From an uncultured Pelagibacteraceae bacterium (lineage in GTDB: Bacteria; Pseudomonadota; Alphaproteobacteria; Pelagibacterales; Pelagibacteraceae), in NCBI GenBank assembly GCA_902594255.1, contig CACJLN010000002.1:1-64000 (forward strand): a stretch of DNA of 64,000 nucleotides, in the 5' to 3' direction. A model generated the notes under the pieces. That model saw nothing but the letters and a program-made list of their open reading frames with translations, did no database searches and was not told where the DNA came from. Positions within the stretch are counted from its first letter, which is position 1; every line of letters starts with the position of its first letter. Shown here piece after piece: positions 59,989-64,000 of this stretch. The translations under genes were made by a program, and so were the position numbers.

Positions 59989-61134
59989 CTAATTACTAAA
60001 CTCTTCTATAATTTTTTGCCGATGTTCATCTAGATCAGGTATGTCGCCCCTTGTTTTCTCATCTTTATAAGAAGACATCTTGATTGGGTTACCTGCTAAT
60101 TTAAAATCCCCAACAACTTTGTGAAACGCTTTAACAATCATGTTTCTAGATTCTACCTGAGGGTTTTCAACAGCCTCTTTGATATTAAAAATAGGTCCAC
60201 ATGGAATTCTTTCTTTTTCCATTTCATTAACCCAATCACTTGTTTTTTTACTTGATAATTTTACCTCTAAAATTTTTTTAAGTTCATCCATATTTTTTGC
60301 TCTAGATGAATTGTTTGAAAATTTTGGATCATTTATTAATTCTTGGATTTTTAGAAGATTACAAAGTTTTTCAAAAAGTTTATCATTTCCAGCTGCAATT
60401 ATTATATAGCTATCTTGAGTCTTAAAGGCTTCAAACGGTGCAATTGATGGATGACGTGATCCCATTGGTTTTGGAATTTCATTTTTAGATAGATAACGAG
60501 CTATTGCATTTTCCAAAATAGCAATTTGACAATCAAGCATTGAAACATCTATGAACATTCCTTTACCCGTTTTTTGTCTATCATAAAGAGCAGCGTTAAT
60601 TCCAATTGCTGTGAAAAGTCCAGCAGTTATATCTCCAATTGATGTACCAACTCTTGTTGGCTCAGAATCTGGTTGACCGGTAACACTCATTAATCCACCC
60701 ATACCTTGGACCACCATGTCGTAGGCTGGCAATTCTTTTAATGGACCTGTTTGACCAAAACCTGATGCAGATGCATAGATCAGTTTAGGATATTTTTTAC
60801 ACACATCTTTCCAGCCGTACCCCCATTTTTCCAAAGTTCCTGGTTTAAAATTCTCAACTAAAATATCCGCTTTAGATAAAATTTTATCAAAAATTTTTTT
60901 ATCTTCATTATTTTTTAAATTTAAAGCGATACTTTCTTTTCCTCTATTCAAAGACATGAAATAAGCAGAATAATCTTTGATAAAAGGCCCAAATTTTCTA
61001 GAATCATCTCCAATTTCTGGAGCTTCAACTTTAATTACTCTTGCCCCCAAATCTGATAATATCATTGTACAGTAGGGGCCTACCAATACTCTTGTTAAAT
61101 CAACTACAAGTAGGTTTTTTAATGGTCCATCCAT
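59989..61134 (-). CDS. class III CoA-transferase (CaiB/BaiF family)
   Basis: This 381-residue family III CoA-transferase has the start NLLVVDLTRVLVGPYCTMILSDLGA, GRGKESIALNLKN-like region near residue 70 and ILVENFKPGTLEKWG near 92. The active-site aspartate is expected in GTSIGDITAGLF near 168. Members transfer CoA between carboxylic acids such as carnitine, formate/oxalate or succinate. The substrate is not evident. It is divergent from the TRAP transporter 98 bp away, which may bring its acid substrate. Confidence 0.9.
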   Translation of the reverse strand: MDGPLKNLLVVDLTRVLVGPYCTMILSDLGARVIKVEAPEIGDDSRKFGPFIKDYSAYFMSLNRGKESIALNLKNNEDKKIFDKILSKADILVENFKPGTLEKWGYGWKDVCKKYPKLIYASASGFGQTGPLKELPAYDMVVQGMGGLMSVTGQPDSEPTRVGTSIGDITAGLFTAIGINAALYDRQKTGKGMFIDVSMLDCQIAILENAIARYLSKNEIPKPMGSRHPSIAPFEAFKTQDSYIIIAAGNDKLFEKLCNLLKIQELINDPKFSNNSSRAKNMDELKKILEVKLSSKKTSDWVNEMEKERIPCGPIFNIKEAVENPQVESRNMIVKAFHKVVGDFKLAGNPIKMSSYKDEKTRGDIPDLDEHRQKIIEEFSN

Positions 61135-61168
61135 ATTTTATTAAATAATCTCATGAGTTTTTGACGAC

Positions 61169-61197
61169 TTGACTCTTATTAATAAGTTCACTTTAAT
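61169..61197 (+). promoter_or_regulatory. promoter of the dctPQM operon, with palindromic spacer
   Basis: TTGACT (61169) and TTTAAT (61192) are exactly 17 bp apart. The spacer contains the perfect palindrome CTTATTAATAAG (61175-61186). A protein bound there would cover both promoter elements, so repression of the transporter is plausible. The leader would be about 30 bases with an AGAGGG ribosome site. Confidence 0.62.
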
Positions 61198-61232
61198 TGA
61201 AATATTAAAAATAACAATAGAGGGAAAAAATA

Positions 61233-62243
61233 ATGTTAAAAAGAATATCTTTATATTTTACTTCATTAGTTTTTGTATTTACTACTATTGGTTCTGCTTA
61301 TGCGGTTACGCTAAAAGCAAGTCACCAGTGGCCTGGAACACCAAGAGCTGATGGATCTTTTGACCCACGTCATGAAATGGTTCAAATCATTGCTGATGAA
61401 GTCAAAAAAGCAAACGTTGGAATAGATATCAGAATTTATCCAGCTAAATCATTATATAAACCAAAAGAGCAATGGAAACCAATGACAACAGGTCAGTTGG
61501 ATATTTCAGCTTTCCCATTAGCATATGCATCAAAATTCCATCCAGAATTTGACGCAACTTTAATGCCGGGAACAGTGAAAAATCATGATCATGCATTAAG
61601 ATTTAATAAAGGTCCAATGATGACTGAGATTAAAAAAATCATTAACGATGCTGGTGTTGTAGTTTTATCTGATGCTTGGTTAGGAGGTGGTTTTGCTTCA
61701 AAAACAAAATGTATAAAAAATCCTAGCGATGCAAAAGGTCAAGTTATGAGAGCCGCAGGTAAAGCATTTAACCAAATGTTAGAAGCAGCAGGAGCTGGTA
61801 TTCAAAGTATGCCATCATCTGAAATTTACACTGGTTTGCAAACTGGTGTACTTACGGGTGCTAACACTAGTTCAGGAAGTTTTGTAAGTTACAAAATTTA
61901 TGAACAAGTTTCATGTGCAACTCCTCCAGGAAAATTTGGACTATGGTTTATGTATGAACCAATTTTAATGTCTAAAAAGTCTTATGATGCTTTAAGTTCT
62001 AAGCAACAAAAAGCTTTGATGAAAGCTGGTAAAGTTGCTGAGAAATACATGACAGCTCAAGTAGAAAACTTAGACAAAAAGTTTGAAGATGCTTATAAAG
62101 CTGCAGGTGTAAAATTAGTATACATGGATGCAAAAGACCATGCTGCATGGGTAGAGATTGCAAAAAAATCTTCTCATAAGGCATTTGCTGATAAAGTTCC
62201 AGGTGGCGATAAGCTAATGGAAATGGCTTTAGCAGTTAAATAA
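61233..62243 (+). CDS. dctP: TRAP transporter substrate-binding protein (DctP family)
   Basis: This 336-residue periplasmic binding protein has a signal peptide of about 24 residues (ending AYA). The mature form begins VTLKASHQWPGTPRADGSFD, and the IRIYPAKSLYKPKEQWKPMTTGQLD segment (near 70) is typical of DctP. The conserved arginine that pairs with the ligand carboxylate is expected in VMRAAGKAFNQM near 172. With DctQ and DctM it imports an organic acid using the sodium gradient. A strong terminator follows the gene. The ligand is not predictable; the divergent CoA-transferase may use it. Confidence 0.92.
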   Translation: MLKRISLYFTSLVFVFTTIGSAYAVTLKASHQWPGTPRADGSFDPRHEMVQIIADEVKKANVGIDIRIYPAKSLYKPKEQWKPMTTGQLDISAFPLAYASKFHPEFDATLMPGTVKNHDHALRFNKGPMMTEIKKIINDAGVVVLSDAWLGGGFASKTKCIKNPSDAKGQVMRAAGKAFNQMLEAAGAGIQSMPSSEIYTGLQTGVLTGANTSSGSFVSYKIYEQVSCATPPGKFGLWFMYEPILMSKKSYDALSSKQQKALMKAGKVAEKYMTAQVENLDKKFEDAYKAAGVKLVYMDAKDHAAWVEIAKKSSHKAFADKVPGGDKLMEMALAVK

Positions 62244-62257
62244 AATAATATATAAAG

Positions 62258-62293
62258 AACCCCTATTTATTCTTATTAAATAGGGGTTTTTTT
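62258..62293 (+). terminator. terminator between dctP and dctQ
   Basis: AACCCCTATTTA and TAAATAGGGGTT form a perfect 12-pair stem around a seven-base loop, followed by T residues up to 62293. The dctQ ATG is the very next base. This should terminate most dctP transcripts and lower expression of the membrane components. Confidence 0.9.
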
Positions 62294-62788
62294 ATGAAAA
62301 AAAAGTATCTTCAATTTTGTGATCTAATAGCTAAAGCATGTGGTGCTTTTGCTGTATTAGCATTGCTATTATCAATCTTAGTAATCGTTGAACTTGTTTT
62401 TGAAAGATATTTTTTTCAAAGAGCAATTACATGGCAAACAGAACTTGTAACTATGTTGTTAGTTGCTTCAACTTTTATAGGAAGTGTATACGTCCTAAGC
62501 GAAAAAGCTCATGTTAGCATGGAATGGATTTACGATTTTTTATCAAAAAAAAATATAATTAGATTAAAAATATTTACATCTTCTATAAGTTTATTATTTT
62601 TTCTAATTTTATTTTATTTTGGATTCTTGATGTTCGAAGAAGCATTTACTAAAAATTATTCAACAGGAACTGTTTGGGATCCACCTCTATGGATACCATA
62701 TTCATCAATGATGTTAGGGGCTTTATTAATGATATTACAGTATATCGCAGAAATTATAAAATTAACTGATGAAGAGGATTTTAAATAA
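62294..62788 (+). CDS. dctQ: TRAP transporter small permease (DctQ)
   Basis: This 164-residue membrane protein has four hydrophobic helices. The core WQTELVTMLLVASTFIGSVYVLSEKAHVSME (about 48-78) is typical of DctQ. It is the small subunit that supports the large permease DctM. The ATG sits immediately after the T-tract of the dctP terminator, so no separate ribosome site is visible between them. Its stop TAA is directly followed by the dctM ATG. Confidence 0.92.
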   Translation: MKKKYLQFCDLIAKACGAFAVLALLLSILVIVELVFERYFFQRAITWQTELVTMLLVASTFIGSVYVLSEKAHVSMEWIYDFLSKKNIIRLKIFTSSISLLFFLILFYFGFLMFEEAFTKNYSTGTVWDPPLWIPYSSMMLGALLMILQYIAEIIKLTDEEDFK

Positions 62789-64000
62789 ATGGATCCACTT
62801 ATAATAGCGTTAATTGTTGCAGTTTTTACTTTATTGGTACTTTTTTCAGGAATTCCAATCGCTTTTGGTTTGAGTTTTGTTTCGATAGCTTTGTTAGTAA
62901 CATTTGAGGGTTTTCAAATGCTTGATGTATTCGCTGAAACATTTTTTGCTGGATTAAACTCATTTGTTTTACTTTCTATACCAATGTTTATTTTAATGGG
63001 TATGGCTGTTGCTAACTCACCTGCAGGCAAAGATTTATATACAGGGTTAGATAGATGGCTTTGGAGAGTGCCAGGTGGATTAGTAATTTCAAATATTGGA
63101 GCATGTTCAATCTTTGCAGCATTAAGTGGATCTAGCCCAGCAACTTGTGCAGCAATTGGTACAATGGGAATACCAGAAATGAGGAAAAGAGGTTATTCTG
63201 ACCAGATCGCAACAGGAACTATTGCAGCTGGTGGAACTTTAGGAGTTTTAATTCCTCCAAGTATTGTTTTAATAGTTTATGGAATTGCAACAGGGACATC
63301 AATTGGTAGATTATTTTTATGTGGTCTTGTACCCGGCTTCATGTTGGCAGGAATGTTTGCAATTTGGGCACTTATTCATAGTTATTTCATTGATAAAGAT
63401 GCAGCAAAAGCTTTGAGAAACAGAGTTAGACCAACCCTAAAAGAAAAACTTGAGGTATTACCAAGAATTCTTCCTTTCTTGGCGATTATAGCTGGTGTTT
63501 TATATGTGCTTTATGGAGGAGTTGCTACACCGTCTGAGGCATCTGGAGTGGGAGCGTTCTTAGTTTTTGTGTTAATTGCCGTAGTATATAAAATTTATCA
63601 ACCAAGTAAAATTTGGAACATTGTTAAAGTTTCGATGAAAGAAAGTGTGATGATAATGTTTATCATTGCTGCATCATATCTTTTTGCTTTTACTCTCTCG
63701 CAGCTTTATGTAACCCAATCTTTGGCACAAAGTATGGTTGAATTAAGCTCAAATAAATGGGTCGTATTTATTTTAATTAATATTTTTCTTTTGATCGCTG
63801 GTTTCTTTTTACCTCCAGTCGCTGTTATTGTAATGACTTCAGCAATTTTATTACCAGTAATAACCACATTAGGTTTTGATCCTTACTGGTTCGCTATCGT
63901 ATTTACAATTAATATGGAGATTGGTTTAATAACACCACCAGTTGGATTAAATCTTTATATTATTAAAGGAATTACCCCAGATGTTAGTTTATCAGAAATT
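62789..64000 (+). CDS. dctM: TRAP transporter large permease (DctM), cut by window end
   Basis: The frame opens with MDPLIIALIVAVFTLLVLFS and stays open to the window end, giving 404 residues of a family with about 425-450. Multiple hydrophobic helices are present. Family motifs include SIPMFILMGMAVANSPAGKDLY near residue 63, GSSPATCAAIGTMGIPEMRKRGY near 115, and GGTLGVLIPPSIVLIVYGIATGTSIGRLF near 148. GLITPPVGLNLYII near 383 is the late signature. It forms the transport channel with DctQ. The start follows the dctQ stop without a gap. Confidence 0.94.
   Translation, partial: MDPLIIALIVAVFTLLVLFSGIPIAFGLSFVSIALLVTFEGFQMLDVFAETFFAGLNSFVLLSIPMFILMGMAVANSPAGKDLYTGLDRWLWRVPGGLVISNIGACSIFAALSGSSPATCAAIGTMGIPEMRKRGYSDQIATGTIAAGGTLGVLIPPSIVLIVYGIATGTSIGRLFLCGLVPGFMLAGMFAIWALIHSYFIDKDAAKALRNRVRPTLKEKLEVLPRILPFLAIIAGVLYVLYGGVATPSEASGVGAFLVFVLIAVVYKIYQPSKIWNIVKVSMKESVMIMFIIAASYLFAFTLSQLYVTQSLAQSMVELSSNKWVVFILINIFLLIAGFFLPPVAVIVMTSAILLPVITTLGFDPYWFAIVFTINMEIGLITPPVGLNLYIIKGITPDVSLSEI

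Noticed and set aside
1-64000. CRISPR arrays, insertion sequences, prophage or genomic island
   Set aside because: No regularly spaced repeats, transposase, integrase or phage structural genes were seen; composition looks even throughout.

Overview
The window is compact, AT-rich, gene-dense DNA. Genes are mostly separated by a few bases or overlap, no gap exceeds about 175 bp, and Shine-Dalgarno sites are often weak. Protein families and gene content point to a streamlined marine alphaproteobacterium of the SAR11 / Pelagibacterales clade: taurine ABC transport with taurine-pyruvate aminotransferase, a TRAP transporter, dimethylglycine-dehydrogenase-like oxidase, many substrate-binding proteins, and a SUF-type iron-sulfur system. 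No rRNA, phage, insertion sequence or CRISPR array was seen; one tRNA (CAU anticodon) was found.

Layout. 1-5066: end of a SUF operon (sufB-C-D-S-U-T-A) plus a 55-residue unknown protein. 5073-10861: glutamine synthetase, a YbaK-type deacylase, an EamA transporter, two surface-sugar genes and a homocysteine methyltransferase. 11016-20816: two aldehyde dehydrogenases with small partners (DUF779, GYD), a FAH-family enzyme, CcdA, a flavin reductase, a TPR protein, two 2-oxoglutarate oxygenases and a HisN-like phosphatase. 20809-24299: a minus-strand run of ten small genes, mostly of unknown function. 24369-28611: cysK-cysE, peroxiredoxin, methyltransferase, LysE exporter, MsrB. 28624-41549: a taurine/organosulfonate region, with tauABC followed by an LDH2-type dehydrogenase, a phosphotransacylase and a HisD/HpsN-like dehydrogenase on the minus strand, and divergently tpa, ald and a dimethylglycine-dehydrogenase-like flavoprotein. 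41598-46247: a tandem-HTH protein, two paralogous tail-anchored mini-proteins, a glycosyltransferase-like gene, the tRNA, rmlA and rmlB. 46255-50459: apt, mtnP, mtnA, a FucA-type class II aldolase and a SpeD-SpeE fusion. 50521-64000: an amino-acid-type ABC transporter without its ATPase, GT9 and GT4 glycosyltransferases, several single enzymes, rpoZ, a class III CoA-transferase and a DctPQM TRAP transporter cut by the window end.

The most coherent systems are two. (a) The 46255-50459 block can make spermidine and dispose of its by-product methylthioadenosine: MtnP releases adenine (reused by Apt), MtnA isomerises the sugar, and a FucA-like aldolase would yield DHAP and a methylthio-aldehyde. 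This resembles the DHAP shunt rather than the full methionine salvage pathway. (b) The taurine block couples uptake, transamination and alanine recycling to dehydrogenases of sulfonate families, but no desulfonating enzyme (Xsc) lies in the window.

A recurring regulatory architecture is visible. All three substrate-binding-protein genes (tauA, the amino-acid SBP, dctP) are followed by a strong hairpin before the membrane or ATPase genes. In two places (before the DUF779 gene and before dctQ) the terminator T-tract runs straight into the next start codon.
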